DNA of 57,603 nucleotides, taken from positions 1-57,603 of the forward strand of contig DDWA01000009.1 of the NCBI GenBank assembly GCA_002345425.1. The letters run 5' to 3'. Origin of the DNA: Caryophanales bacterium UBA2298. GTDB taxonomy: Bacteria > Bacillota_I > Bacilli_A > Izemoplasmatales > Hujiaoplasmataceae. Every line of letters begins with the position of its first letter. Positions within the stretch are counted from its first letter, which is position 1. This document shows, piece after piece, positions 33,069 through 41,933 of the stretch. The translations under genes were made by a program, and so were the position numbers. The notes beneath the pieces were generated by a model. That model worked only from the letters and a program-made list of their open reading frames with translations, did not search any database and had not been told where the DNA came from.

Positions 33069-34000
33069 AATTATTTGCATTAAGTTCAAATGTTCAACTA
33101 GCACAAGATATAGCTGATTATATTGGTATACCTTTGAGTAAATGCGAAGTTACTCATTTTGCTGATGGAGAGATTAATATTAATATACCAGAAACAGTTA
33201 GAGGACATAAAGTATTTGTGATTCAGTCGACTTGTGATCCTGTTAACGAACATATCATGGAATTGTTAATTATGATAGACGCTCTAAAAAGAGCTTCAGC
33301 AAGAGAAGTTAATGTATTGATTCCTTACTACGGTTATTCACGTCAAGACCGCAAAGCGAAAGCAAGACAACCTATTTCTGCAAAATTAGTTGCTAATTTA
33401 CTAGAAGTAGCTGGAGCCGCAAGAGTTATTAGCATGGATTTACATGCGCCTCAAATTCAAGGGTTTTTCGACATCCCGATTGACAACTTCAGAGGGTTGC
33501 CTATTATTTCAAATTATATCCTTAGCAAAAATCTTGAAAATGTTTGTGTTGTGTCACCAGATCATGGTGGTGTAGCGAGAGCAAGAGATTTAGCTAACAT
33601 TTTGCAATCACCGATTGCAATCATCGATAAAATGAGACCGGAACCTAACGTGGCGGAAGTAATGAATATTATCGGTAGAGTCAAAGGGAAAACTTGCGTG
33701 ATTATTGACGATATGATTGATACAGCTGGTTCGATTTTTGCTGCAGCAAATGCTTTAACTGAAGCTGGAGCTAAAGATATTTATGCTTGTTGTACTCATC
33801 CTGTATTTTCTAAAAACGCACCACAACTTTTAATGGAAGCCCCAATAAAAGAAGTTATTTGTACAAATACAATAGAGTTGCCGAAAGAAAAATTATTTCC
33901 TAAACTTACACAACTATCTACAGCCGAATTACTAGGACAAGGAATTATTAATATTATTGATGATCAAGGAGTTTCAACACTTTTTTCTTGCGAAAGATAA
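33041..34000 (+). CDS. prs: Ribose-phosphate pyrophosphokinase
   Basis: Prs makes PRPP from ribose 5-phosphate and ATP for nucleotide and His/Trp synthesis. The 319 residues contain the N-terminal HGSKVKLFALSSNVQLAQDI, ADGEININI, the flexible loop YGYSRQDRKAKARQPI, the DLHAPQIQGFF segment, DHGGVARARD, and the PRPP-binding VIIDDMIDTAGSI. The start at ATG 33041 (MAVFHGS) matches the family. The stronger ribosome site serves an overlapping upstream ORF at 33018. An in-frame TTG at 33026 is unlikely. Confidence 0.95.
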   Translation: MAVFHGSKVKLFALSSNVQLAQDIADYIGIPLSKCEVTHFADGEININIPETVRGHKVFVIQSTCDPVNEHIMELLIMIDALKRASAREVNVLIPYYGYSRQDRKAKARQPISAKLVANLLEVAGAARVISMDLHAPQIQGFFDIPIDNFRGLPIISNYILSKNLENVCVVSPDHGGVARARDLANILQSPIAIIDKMRPEPNVAEVMNIIGRVKGKTCVIIDDMIDTAGSIFAAANALTEAGAKDIYACCTHPVFSKNAPQLLMEAPIKEVICTNTIELPKEKLFPKLTQLSTAELLGQGIINIIDDQGVSTLFSCER

Positions 34001-34009
34001 TACCTAAAG

Positions 34010-34037
34010 TTTACAAAGAAAACAATTGTGTTATAAT
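34010..34037 (+). promoter_or_regulatory. Promoter of the T-box leader
   Basis: TTTACA (34010-34015), 16 bases, TATAAT (34032-34037) with TGT before it. It reads into the T-box. Confidence 0.65.
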
Positions 34038-34043
34038 ATAATA

Positions 34044-34275
34044 AATTGAAGATTGGAAGAGTAGTATAAGAACTTTTATTAAAGCGAATGAGGGATGGTG
34101 TAAGCCTCAAAATAAGTCTTATTGCGAAGAACGCCCATGAAAGACAGAAGAAATAATAGTAGAACTGTACGTAAATCTTGCGTTAAAGATATTGAGTGCC
34201 GAGAAAAAATTCTCGGAATTAAGGTGGTACCACGGAAACATTCGTCCTTTGCATTAATTGTGAAGGACTTTTTAT
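34044..34275 (+). ncRNA. T-box riboswitch, asparagine-type
   Basis: The leader has the T-box layout. Stem I includes AGAGTAGTA on the 5' side and GATGGTGTAAGCC in its distal part. The 3' side has the specifier position GCGAAG-AAC-GCCC, aligned by eye with known leaders, giving AAC (Asn). A strong hairpin CCGAGAA/TTCTCGG stands at about 34199-34216. The T-box core AAGGTGGTACCACGG (34221-34235) follows. The competing terminator GTCCTT/AAGGAC (34244-34268) has a T-run to 34275. Uncharged tRNA-Asn would stabilise the antiterminator and switch on the downstream alkD-like and asnS genes. Confidence 0.93.
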
Positions 34276-34290
34276 TTTCAGGAGGAAATT

Positions 34291-34995
34291 ATGTTATTGA
34301 AAGAATTAGAAACTTTATATAAAGATAGTCCAATATCGAATCACACAAGATATCATAAAGAATCCTATGTCGAAGGACAAATAGATTATTTTATCGGATT
34401 GGATTCCGCAACAATTGGAAGTTTTGCGACAAAATATTTTAAAACAATCGACGATTCAGAACTATTAGAAATTTTAAATCATAAAATTCACGATTTTCGT
34501 TCGATTGCTTTGAGTATTATGTGTCGCCAAATAGAAATTTCAAAACCTAATAGACAAAGAGAAATTGTCGATATGTACTTAAGCAATCTTGAAAACGTCA
34601 ATAATTGGGATTTAGTTGATATGTCTGCTTCTAAAATACTTGGGAGATATTTATACGATATTAATGATTTTGATTTACTATATGAATTATCAAAATCAGA
34701 GAATTTATGGTATAAAAGAGTATCAATTGTTGGTACTTATCACTTAATAAATAATAATTTGCTTCAAATCACTTTAGATTTAACAGATACACTTATGGTT
34801 GAAAAACATGATTTGATGCATAAAGCATGCGGGTGGATGTTGAGAGAATTAGGAAAGAAAGATACAAATTTATTGACTGATTACCTTGAAACAAACTACA
34901 TCAACATACCTCGTACAATGTTAAGATATGCAATCGAAAAGTATCCCGAAGATATTAGAAAAAAGATTTTAAAAGGAGATTTTTTATGGCGATAG
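34291..34995 (+). CDS. AlkD-like DNA alkylation repair protein
   Basis: This 234-residue all-helical protein resembles AlkD, a HEAT-like glycosylase that removes positively charged alkylated bases. The WDLVDMSA segment carries the Trp and catalytic Asp, and LWYKRVSIVGTYHLI carries the conserved Arg and hydrophobic helix. Length and helix spacing fit the family. AGGAGG precedes the ATG. The gene stands between the Asn T-box and asnS and overlaps asnS by ten bases, so it should be induced on Asn limitation. Its DNA repair role is inferred from the family. Confidence 0.85.
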   Translation: MLLKELETLYKDSPISNHTRYHKESYVEGQIDYFIGLDSATIGSFATKYFKTIDDSELLEILNHKIHDFRSIALSIMCRQIEISKPNRQREIVDMYLSNLENVNNWDLVDMSASKILGRYLYDINDFDLLYELSKSENLWYKRVSIVGTYHLINNNLLQITLDLTDTLMVEKHDLMHKACGWMLRELGKKDTNLLTDYLETNYINIPRTMLRYAIEKYPEDIRKKILKGDFLWR

Positions 34996-36359
34996 AAATT
35001 AAAAAATTGTATCAAGAGTTTCTTGCATACGCATTCAGCAAAGAAGAAATAGAAATTAATGGGTGGATTAGGAATAATCGTTCTCAAAAAGAATTCGGTT
35101 TTATCGACTTAAATGATGGAACTGCTTTTGAATCTGTGCAAGTAGTTTATGAATCCACATTAGAAAATTTTAAAGAGATTTCTAAATTTAGAGTAGGTTC
35201 ATCAATCTCTGTAAAAGGCTTGGTGGTCTTTACTCCTGACATGAAACAACCTTTTGAGATTAAAGCTACTGACATAACTTTAGAAGGAGATAGTTTAGAC
35301 GATTATCCAATTCAACCAAAAAGACATTCGAGAGAATTTTTAAGAGAAAATGCACATTTAAGACCAAGAACTAATCTTTTCAGTGCCGTTTTTAGAGTAA
35401 GATCTGTAGTTTCTTACTCTATTCATAAATTCTTTCAAGAACAAGGTTTCATTTATTTGCATGCACCATTAATAACAGCAAGTGACGCTGAAGGTGCAGG
35501 TGAAATGTTTCAAGTAACAACATTAAATGGCAAGAAACCAGAAGACAATTACAGCAACGATTTTTTTGGTAAAAAAACAAACTTAAGCGTATCAGGTCAA
35601 CTACAAGCGGAAGCCTATGCCCTTGCATTTAAAAACGTCTACACTTTTGGCCCAACATTTAGAGCGGAAAATTCAAACACTCCAAGACATGCATCTGAAT
35701 TTTGGATGATTGAACCAGAAATTGCATTTGCTGATTTAAAAGATGATATGGCTTTAGCGGAAGCGATGGTTAAATATATAATTAAAGATTTATTTAATAC
35801 TTGTGAAAGCGAATTAAAATTTTTTGATCAATTTGTTGAAAAAGGTCTTATTAATAAATTAAAGAAAGTTTTAGAATCAAAATTTGTTGTAATAACACAT
35901 AAAGAAGCAATCGATATTCTCTTTGCCAATAGTAAAGATTTTGAAGTTAAACCTTTACAAGAACAAGATTTAGCTACAGAACACGAAAAGTTCATAACTA
36001 AATTTTTTGATGGTCCAGTGTTTGTCACTGATTGGCCAAAAGATATCAAAGCCTTTTATATGCGAATGAATGATGATGGTGAAACTGTAGCCGCAATGGA
36101 CCTTTTAGTTCCAGGAGCTGGTGAATTGATGGGTGGTTCTCAAAGAGAAGAACGTTTAGAATATTTAGAAAAAAGAATGAAAGAAATGAAGATTGATGAT
36201 AAAGATCTTTGGTGGTATAAAGACTTGAGAAAATACGGCGGATGTAAACACGCTGGATTTGGAATGGGATTAGAAAGAATGATTATGTATGTTACTGGTA
36301 TCGATAACATTCGTGATGTATTGCCATTTCCAAGAACACCTAAGAAATGCGACTTTTAA
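34986..36359 (+). CDS. asnS: Asparagine--tRNA ligase
   Basis: AsnS charges tRNA-Asn with Asn. The 457 residues have an N-terminal OB-fold anticodon domain (about 1-115, EINGWIRNNRSQKEFGFIDL) and a class II catalytic core. Motif 2 is FRAENSNTPRHASEFWMIEP, and motif 3 GFGMGLERM lies near the end. The presence of AsnS and the AAC specifier of the upstream T-box agree. AAGGAG precedes ATG 34986. A terminator follows at once. Confidence 0.96.
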   Translation: MAIEIKKLYQEFLAYAFSKEEIEINGWIRNNRSQKEFGFIDLNDGTAFESVQVVYESTLENFKEISKFRVGSSISVKGLVVFTPDMKQPFEIKATDITLEGDSLDDYPIQPKRHSREFLRENAHLRPRTNLFSAVFRVRSVVSYSIHKFFQEQGFIYLHAPLITASDAEGAGEMFQVTTLNGKKPEDNYSNDFFGKKTNLSVSGQLQAEAYALAFKNVYTFGPTFRAENSNTPRHASEFWMIEPEIAFADLKDDMALAEAMVKYIIKDLFNTCESELKFFDQFVEKGLINKLKKVLESKFVVITHKEAIDILFANSKDFEVKPLQEQDLATEHEKFITKFFDGPVFVTDWPKDIKAFYMRMNDDGETVAAMDLLVPGAGELMGGSQREERLEYLEKRMKEMKIDDKDLWWYKDLRKYGGCKHAGFGMGLERMIMYVTGIDNIRDVLPFPRTPKKCDF

Positions 36360-36366
36360 TAAAACC

Positions 36367-36394
36367 AAAAAGCTCGGTTTAATCGAGCTTTTTT
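36367..36394 (+). terminator. Intrinsic terminator after asnS
   Basis: AAAAGCTCG (36368-36376) and CGAGCTTTT with a T-run close the T-box operon. Confidence 0.88.
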
Positions 36395-36410
36395 AATTTA
36401 ACATAATATA

Positions 36411-36443
36411 AAAATAAAAGACAAGGAAAATTTTCCTTGTCTT
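36411..36443 (-). terminator. Terminator of the NfeD-RDD-SPFH operon
   Basis: A perfect palindrome AAGACAAGGAAAA/TTTTCCTTGTCTT (36418-36443) is followed on the minus strand by a T-rich tract. Confidence 0.85.
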
Positions 36444-36460
36444 AAAAACGTTTTATTAAA

Positions 36461-37429
36461 TTATTTCTTTTCTTTTGTAGTAGTGTCTTTTAAAGACTCA
36501 ACCAATCCACTTGCTAAACCAACTATACCTTGCATTTCAGAAGGGATAATAATCTTAGTTGCTTGTCCTTGAGCTACTTTTTCCATAGCTTTGTAAGCTT
36601 CTAAAGTTAATACTGCTTGATCAGCACCTGCTAATTTGACAAGTTTGATACCTTCAGCAGTAGCTGTTTGAACTTTAAGAATAGCTTCAGCGCGACCTTC
36701 AGCTTCTCTAATAGCAGCCTCTTTCTTACCTTCAGCTTCTAAGATATTAGCAGCTTTTTCACCTTCAGCTGTTAAAATAGCAGCTTGCTTTTTACCTTCA
36801 GCAATCAAAATTGATTCACGACGTTCACGTTCTGCACGCATTTGTTTTTCCATCGCTTCACGAATTTCTTTAGGTGGGATAATGTTTTTAACTTCAACAC
36901 GGTTGATTTTGATTCCCCATGGGTCAGTTGCTTCATCTAAAATAATACGCATTCTTTCATTGATTAAATCTCTTGATGTAAGAGTTTGGTCTAATTCCAA
37001 TTCACCAATGATGTTACGTAAAGTAGTAGCAGTTAATTGTTCGATTAACAATCCTGGATTTTCAGCGCCATAAACAAATTGTTTTGAATCTGTTATTTGC
37101 AAGAAAACAACAGTATCAATTTGCATTGTAACGTTGTCTTTTGTAATAACGGCTTGTGGTGGAAAGTCTAAGACTTGTTCCTTCAAGTTGATTACATCAC
37201 TAACCATACCCCTTGTGTTGTATGTTCTTCTGATGCGATCAATGAATGGCACTTGGAAATGTAACCCAGCAGTCCAAGTAGTATAATAATTACCCCATCT
37301 TTCAAGGACATACTCGGTTGCTTGTGGAACAATTTTAATCCTTGTTCCTAAATACACGATTACGATTATCAATAAAGCTACTAAAACAACAATACCTGTT
37401 ATTGATATTAAAAATACTGGCATAAACAT
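36461..37429 (-). CDS. SPFH/stomatin-like membrane protein
   Basis: This 322-residue protein has an N-terminal membrane anchor (about 7-29), an SPFH/band 7 domain (about 33-205, with the stretch VPQATEYVLERWGNYYTTW), and a long coiled-coil region of repeated AEGEK/AEGKK units (about 215-265). The C-terminal part is a predicted oligomerisation segment. It resembles the QmcA/paraslipin type, which pairs with NfeD proteins, and an NfeD gene lies two genes upstream in the operon. It probably organises membrane microdomains; a specific role is not shown. Confidence 0.88.
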   Translation of the reverse strand: MFMPVFLISITGIVVLVALLIIVIVYLGTRIKIVPQATEYVLERWGNYYTTWTAGLHFQVPFIDRIRRTYNTRGMVSDVINLKEQVLDFPPQAVITKDNVTMQIDTVVFLQITDSKQFVYGAENPGLLIEQLTATTLRNIIGELELDQTLTSRDLINERMRIILDEATDPWGIKINRVEVKNIIPPKEIREAMEKQMRAERERRESILIAEGKKQAAILTAEGEKAANILEAEGKKEAAIREAEGRAEAILKVQTATAEGIKLVKLAGADQAVLTLEAYKAMEKVAQGQATKIIIPSEMQGIVGLASGLVESLKDTTTKEKK

Positions 37430-37445
37430 AAAAATATCCTCCTAT

Positions 37446-38114
37446 TTAATATTTATATTCCGTTCTTTCAACGGTAATTTTTGTGATCATATCTCTTATG
37501 GTAATTTTATTTTTTGTTGCTGCAATCAATGCAGTATCAATTAAAAACATAAACATAATTAACATAATTGCGAATAATACATTAATTGGTATTAAAACAA
37601 TTATCAATAAGTATTTAAAAGCAATATCATGCAAAAAGATTGTTGCGATATTAACTGGTCCTGCCAATTTTAACCGCATAACCTTACGCCCTAGAGTAAT
37701 TCCTTTAAAAGCTAAACTATATATCGTCATCAATAACAAGAATATGAACATATAATAGTAAACCACACTAGTAAAATAAATTCCCAAAGGCCCATTATAA
37801 GGTTCTGTGTCGATAAAATTTTGTTGTTCGAGAACTTCTTGTTGCACTAAATAATTTTCTAACGCAATAGCCTTTAATTCTTCATCATCTCCAGCCAACT
37901 CTTTGTTGACATCATACTCTCTTTGAATTTCTGTTAGGTTATTGTTGTAAACCGTCATAATTTCCGTATAAGTCGCATTAATTTCATCATAATTCTCGAT
38001 TTTATTTTGAAGCATTGTTTGACCGAAAGCAATAAAGCTTATATAAATTATTGTAAAAACAAAAGCCATATCAATTAAAGATGAAAAAAGTCTTCTAAGA
38101 AATCCTGCACTCAT
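37446..38114 (-). CDS. RDD-family membrane protein
   Basis: This 222-residue protein has the RDD-domain start FLRRLFSSLIDMAFVFTIIY with the Arg/Asp pattern, a hydrophilic acidic segment (about 40-105), then further helices with GITLGRKVMRLKL. RDD proteins are multi-span membrane proteins whose roles include possible ion exchange or transport. The gene sits between nfeD-like and SPFH-like genes. Its ATG overlaps the NfeD stop codon by one base (TAATG). Confidence 0.82.
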   Translation of the reverse strand: MSAGFLRRLFSSLIDMAFVFTIIYISFIAFGQTMLQNKIENYDEINATYTEIMTVYNNNLTEIQREYDVNKELAGDDEELKAIALENYLVQQEVLEQQNFIDTEPYNGPLGIYFTSVVYYYMFIFLLLMTIYSLAFKGITLGRKVMRLKLAGPVNIATIFLHDIAFKYLLIIVLIPINVLFAIMLIMFMFLIDTALIAATKNKITIRDMITKITVERTEYKY

Positions 38115-38560
38115 TATTCTTTTCTAACCACTAATTTTACACCTTTAATAGCTAAAACCACGACTTTTTCATTCTCTAAAATGTCTTCGTTAGCAATAGC
38201 GGTCCAAATTTTACCTTCAATTTTAACTTCTCCGCGTTCGCCATCAATAATTGGTTTAACACAGATAGCATTTCTTCCCACTAAAGAATCAGCATTAGTC
38301 TTGATCTCGTTCTTTTTGATATATCTTTTGAATACAGGTCTAAGAACTAACAATAAGGCTATAGAGAATATAATGAAAATCAATACTTGAACCCAAATTA
38401 ATTCACCGAGAAAAATAGCGAAAATTAAAGCGAAGAATGCACCGGCGGAAAACCAAATACTGGATAAATCCATAGTTAACGCTTCTATTACCCCAGCGAT
38501 AATTATCACCGCAAACCAAATGAATATCATTGTGGTAGCAGTATCAATAACTAAAAACAT
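38114..38560 (-). CDS. NfeD-family membrane protein
   Basis: This 148-residue protein has three membrane helices (about 10-75) followed by a soluble OB-fold (about 88-148, LVGRNAICVKPIIDGERGEVKIEGKIWTA). This is the short NfeD form, without the ClpP-like protease domain. NfeD proteins work with SPFH partners in membrane quality control or domain organisation. The partner SPFH gene is in the same operon. AGAGGTG lies upstream of the ATG. Confidence 0.87.
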   Translation of the reverse strand: MFLVIDTATTMIFIWFAVIIIAGVIEALTMDLSSIWFSAGAFFALIFAIFLGELIWVQVLIFIIFSIALLLVLRPVFKRYIKKNEIKTNADSLVGRNAICVKPIIDGERGEVKIEGKIWTAIANEDILENEKVVVLAIKGVKLVVRKE

Positions 38561-38564
38561 ATTA

Positions 38565-38948
38565 CTACACCTCTTCCTTGTTTAAATCAATTATTAAAGC
38601 TTCTTCATCTTTATTCCAATGAGCTTTAAATTTGTAAGAATTTTTCTTTGTGAAATCAAGATCTAATAATTCGGCTACTTCAGATAAGAATAGTTTATTA
38701 CATACCCTTGAATAACTAGACTTAATTGTTATATTATGTCTTTGCTCCTCAGGGATGTATCCTAGACTTACCTTTTCCTTAGTTATTGGCTTGACAGCAA
38801 TCATCTTATTAATTTTGTCCAACCCCAAAAGTACCACATAAGCTGATTCAAAATAGTTTGTTGCTGACTTGTTTAGGGTTATATTAGCTTCGTATAATGT
38901 CGCCAATTCATCTAAGGGTTTCTTTGATACCCATTCGAACTTACTCAT
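38565..38948 (-). CDS. Conserved hypothetical protein
   Basis: This 127-residue soluble protein begins MSKFEWVSKKPLDELATL. It has patterns such as ANITLNKSATNYFESAYVVLLG, KMIAVKPITKE, SYSRVCNKLFLSEV and a C-terminal WNKDEEALIIDL. Similar sequences appear in many Firmicutes as uncharacterised proteins, sometimes with a shape that suggests an AbrB/SpoVT-like fold, but I cannot confirm this. GGAGGT precedes the ATG. It is the first gene of the operon with NfeD, RDD and SPFH. Confidence 0.7.
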   Translation of the reverse strand: MSKFEWVSKKPLDELATLYEANITLNKSATNYFESAYVVLLGLDKINKMIAVKPITKEKVSLGYIPEEQRHNITIKSSYSRVCNKLFLSEVAELLDLDFTKKNSYKFKAHWNKDEEALIIDLNKEEV

Positions 38949-38988
38949 AGTTCAACCTCCATTATAATACAGATTTGTCATATTCATA

Positions 38989-39017
38989 ATTATATCATAT
39001 AAATTTATGATTATCAA
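38989..39017 (-). promoter_or_regulatory. Promoter of the NfeD-RDD-SPFH operon
   Basis: On the minus strand TTGATA (39012-39017), 17 bases, and TATAAT (38989-38994) preceded by TGA. The second TATAAT at 38961-38966 is too close to the ribosome site to be used. Confidence 0.7.
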
Positions 39018-39055
39018 TGATTATTTTAAATTATTATAAATTATTCGAGATTACA

Positions 39056-39084
39056 TTGAATTAACCACCGATTTAATATATTAT
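39056..39084 (+). promoter_or_regulatory. Promoter of the TtcA-like gene
   Basis: TTGAAT (39056-39061), 17 bases, TATTAT (39079-39084), just before the AGGTG ribosome site. It diverges from the promoter on the other strand. Confidence 0.5.
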
Positions 39085-39100
39085 AAACTAGGTGATTGAA

Positions 39101-39919
39101 ATGAAAGAAAGCTCTTATTCGACTTATATATCTAAATCATTAAACAAAACATTTAAAAGCGTCCTTTTTGGTAGGTTTTTAAGAGCGATTGATGATTATA
39201 AATTGATAGAAGAAAACGATAAAATATGCGTTGCTTTAAGCGGAGGAAAAGATTCTTTGTTATTAGCAGCGCTTTTTGAAGAATATAAACTCCATTATAA
39301 TAACAAAATTGAAGTAAAATATTTAATGATGAATTCTGGTTTTACAGAGAAATTCTTTACGGATCATTTAGAAAACCTGAAAAAATTAGGGATAGAACAA
39401 ATTACAAAAGATTCTAGGGTCTATGAAATAGCTAATCAAATGAATCCGGAAGCACCTTGCTTTTTATGTGCGAGAATGAGAAGGGGTTTCTTATACCAAA
39501 CAGCCAAAGATTTAGGGTGTAATAAATTAGCCTTAGGACATCATTTTGACGATGTCATAGAAACGACATTGATGAATATGTTTTACACCGGAACTTTTAA
39601 AACAATGTTGCCTAAAGCCAAGTCCAAAAATTATGAGGGATTAGAACTTATTCGACCAATGTATTTGATAAAAGAGAAAGATGTAGAACGTTTTATTAAG
39701 TATCATGGTTTTACAATCAATCCTAAAGGTTGCTTTTTCCAAGAAAGAAACATTGACTCAAAAAGACAAGAGATGAAAAATCTAATAACTTCACTTAGAA
39801 AAGTTTATAAGAACATCGACATAAATATCTTTAGATCGGCTGAAAACATTAATTTATCAAGTGTTTTAGGTTATTACGAAGACGATTCAGAGAAAATAAG
39901 TTTTCTAGATAAATACTAA
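39101..39919 (+). CDS. TtcA/TilS-family ATP pyrophosphatase
   Basis: This 272-residue enzyme of the PP-loop superfamily has the N-terminal ALSGGKDSLLLAAL, a CxxC pair in EAPCFLCARMRR, GHHFDDVIETTLMN, and another Cys in NPKGCFFQE. This is the pattern of TtcA-type tRNA 2-thiolation enzymes, which hold an iron-sulfur cluster on the Cys residues. A role in tRNA cytidine thiolation is likely but not certain. ATG 39101 is chosen because AGGTG lies six bases upstream. Confidence 0.85.
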   Translation: MKESSYSTYISKSLNKTFKSVLFGRFLRAIDDYKLIEENDKICVALSGGKDSLLLAALFEEYKLHYNNKIEVKYLMMNSGFTEKFFTDHLENLKKLGIEQITKDSRVYEIANQMNPEAPCFLCARMRRGFLYQTAKDLGCNKLALGHHFDDVIETTLMNMFYTGTFKTMLPKAKSKNYEGLELIRPMYLIKEKDVERFIKYHGFTINPKGCFFQERNIDSKRQEMKNLITSLRKVYKNIDINIFRSAENINLSSVLGYYEDDSEKISFLDKY

Positions 39920-39923
39920 AATC

Positions 39924-39957
39924 AAAAAAAACAATGCAGAAATTGCATTGTTTTTTG
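39924..39957. terminator. Bidirectional terminator between convergent genes
   Basis: AAAACAATGCA with TGCATTGTTTT around a five-base loop is flanked by A- and T-runs, serving the TtcA-like gene and mnmE. Confidence 0.88.
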
Positions 39958-39980
39958 TTTAAAAGGTTTCACATGAAACA

Positions 39981-41330
39981 TTATTTTCCTAGACAGAATT
40001 TCGAGAATAAAGTTGAAATTAAATCATCACTTGTATTCTCTCCGGTAATCTCGCCCAGACTACTCCAAGCTTTGCGCAAATCAATTTCAACCATATCAAT
40101 AGGTATTTGTTCTTCAGCAGCTTCTAAAGCTTGTGTAAGGGCGATTTTTGTTTCCTCGAGTTTTCCGATATGTCTTGTGTTCGAAAGTAAAGTATAATCT
40201 TCACTCAACAACTTCTCGTCAACAAAAAGTCTTTTTACTTCAGCTGACAACTTATCGATTCCGATATTATTTTTAGCGGAAATATTTATGATATGCTCAT
40301 CTTCTAAATTTAACTTGGAACCCAAATCTATTTTATTCCCGATGATTATTCGTTGTTTATCTTTTGTTATTTGAAGAAGTTCGTTGTCCATAGAAGTAAT
40401 GTTGGAAGATTGATCTAATACAAGAAGAATCAAATCGGCTTCAGAAATAGCTTTTTTTGTTTTGTTAATTCCGATTCTTTCCACGATATCATCAGTAACT
40501 CTAATACCGGCTGTGTCTATCAATTTCAATATGATTCCATCTAGATTTAGTTCAGCTTCAATTAAATCTCTGGTGGTTCCTGAAATTTCGGTTACAATGG
40601 CCTTATCTTCTTTTAACAGTGTATTAAGCAAACTTGATTTACCGACATTAGGTTTACCCACAATAACGGTTTTGATTCCATCTCGAATAATTTGACCGGT
40701 TTGAGATTCTACTAAAATTTTTTCTATTTTATTTAAAAGAATTTTAATGTTAGGAATTATGATATCATTTGTCATTTCTACAACATCATCATACTCAGGG
40801 TAATCGATATTGACTTCGATATTAGCGACTATATCTAAAACATCATTTTGTAATTTATCTACTAGGCGTAAAACATCCCCTCTTAATTGAGAGTTAGCAA
40901 TTTTTAGTTGATTGAAGTTCTTAGAGTTGACCAAATCCATAATACTTTCAGCTTCAGTCAGATCTAATCTGCCGTTTAAATAAGCTCTTTTTGTAAACTC
41001 ACCATTTTCTGCAAGCCTAGCGCCATTAGCGATTAAAAGTTTAATTATTTCATTGGCAATGAAATTTCCACCATGACATGCAATTTCTACAATATCTTCA
41101 GTAGTAAAAGATTTAGGTTCCCGAAAAATAGTTACCAAGACTTCATCAATTTGCTCATTGTTATTCATAATAAAACCATAATGAGTAGTGTGAGATAATT
41201 GCTTTTCAAGGTTAACTCCTTTAAAGATTTTATTCACAATTGTAATACTTTCACTTCCTGAGATTCTAATTAAATTAATTGCGCTAGTACCGTTTGCTGT
41301 AGTCTTTGCGACTATTGTATCGAATATCAT
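39981..41330 (-). CDS. mnmE: tRNA modification GTPase MnmE
   Basis: MnmE works with MnmG to modify the wobble uridine of several tRNAs. The 449 residues have the N-terminal folate-binding domain (MIFDTIVAKTTANGTSAINLIRIS), a helical domain, an inserted G domain with GKPNVGKSSLLN, LIDTAGI and GNKIDL, and the obligatory C-terminal CLGK. The start at 41330 gives the family N-terminus. A longer reading frame to 41420 has no support. mnmG is not next to it. Confidence 0.95.
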   Translation of the reverse strand: MIFDTIVAKTTANGTSAINLIRISGSESITIVNKIFKGVNLEKQLSHTTHYGFIMNNNEQIDEVLVTIFREPKSFTTEDIVEIACHGGNFIANEIIKLLIANGARLAENGEFTKRAYLNGRLDLTEAESIMDLVNSKNFNQLKIANSQLRGDVLRLVDKLQNDVLDIVANIEVNIDYPEYDDVVEMTNDIIIPNIKILLNKIEKILVESQTGQIIRDGIKTVIVGKPNVGKSSLLNTLLKEDKAIVTEISGTTRDLIEAELNLDGIILKLIDTAGIRVTDDIVERIGINKTKKAISEADLILLVLDQSSNITSMDNELLQITKDKQRIIIGNKIDLGSKLNLEDEHIINISAKNNIGIDKLSAEVKRLFVDEKLLSEDYTLLSNTRHIGKLEETKIALTQALEAAEEQIPIDMVEIDLRKAWSSLGEITGENTSDDLISTLFSKFCLGK

Positions 41331-41398
41331 ATTTATCACCATCAATATTTTACCATATTTTTTAAAAAATAATGTATAATATAACAAAGGTGATTGAT

Positions 41399-41875
41399 AT
41401 GAAAAGTTATAAGAAACCATTTAAGTTTTATGTAATTATGTTTTTGATTTTAAGTGTCGCCGTTGGCGGTTATACAATTTATCGTATAGTTAAAGACGGT
41501 GCAGAGGTATCTGAACTAGCTAGTTTGTGGGCGCTCCCGGCAATTTTTATTTTAATTTATTATGGTAGCGATACTTTATTAGAAAAAATATTTCGCAAGA
41601 AAAAGCAAATTAATTTCGAAGGAAAGTTTATCGAAGAGATTGCTGAAAGAATGAGAAACTCAAAAGAGTTTTTAGTTGAAGACTATCGAAGATTACAAAT
41701 TAATGAAAAATTTCAAGATAGTTTAAAAATAGGATATCAGATATTTTTAAACGGGGAAAATGATGTTTTTAATATCAGTAAACTGGAACGTAAATTTAAA
41801 AAAGACACTATTGAAAATAAAGCAATAAAATATGTTATAGATTACCTTAGAGAAACTAAAAAAACCGTAGAATAA
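41399..41875 (+). CDS. Hypothetical two-helix membrane protein
   Basis: This 158-residue protein has two membrane segments (about 10-32 and 45-65) followed by a charged, mostly helical cytoplasmic tail. I recognise no family. The start at ATG 41399 is chosen because AAAGGTG lies seven bases upstream. It lies alone between mnmE and dnaX. No role is proposed. Confidence 0.65.
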   Translation: MKSYKKPFKFYVIMFLILSVAVGGYTIYRIVKDGAEVSELASLWALPAIFILIYYGSDTLLEKIFRKKKQINFEGKFIEEIAERMRNSKEFLVEDYRRLQINEKFQDSLKIGYQIFLNGENDVFNISKLERKFKKDTIENKAIKYVIDYLRETKKTVE

Positions 41876-41890
41876 TTAGCGCTTTTAAGG

Positions 41891-41896
41891 TATAAT
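41891..41896 (+). promoter_or_regulatory. -10 element of the dnaX operon
   Basis: TATAAT at 41891-41896 lies about 38 bases before the dnaX start. The -35 (TAGAAT-like) is weak. Confidence 0.45.
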
Positions 41897-41933
41897 AGAA
41901 GAGTAGAAACAAGGTATTTCTGGAGGTTGAAAA

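Noticed and set aside
33018..34000. A frameshift at the start of prs
   Set aside because: The ATG at 33041 gives a normal family N-terminus, so no residues are missing; the upstream frame is better called a possible leader.
34122..34322. A 66-codon open frame inside the T-box leader
   Set aside because: It covers the specifier, antiterminator and terminator stems of a clear riboswitch and has no ribosome site of note, so it is a chance frame.
38957..38970. TATAAT next to the ribosome site of the hypothetical gene at 38565
   Set aside because: Transcription would start inside the ribosome site, while a consensus promoter lies about 28 bases further upstream.
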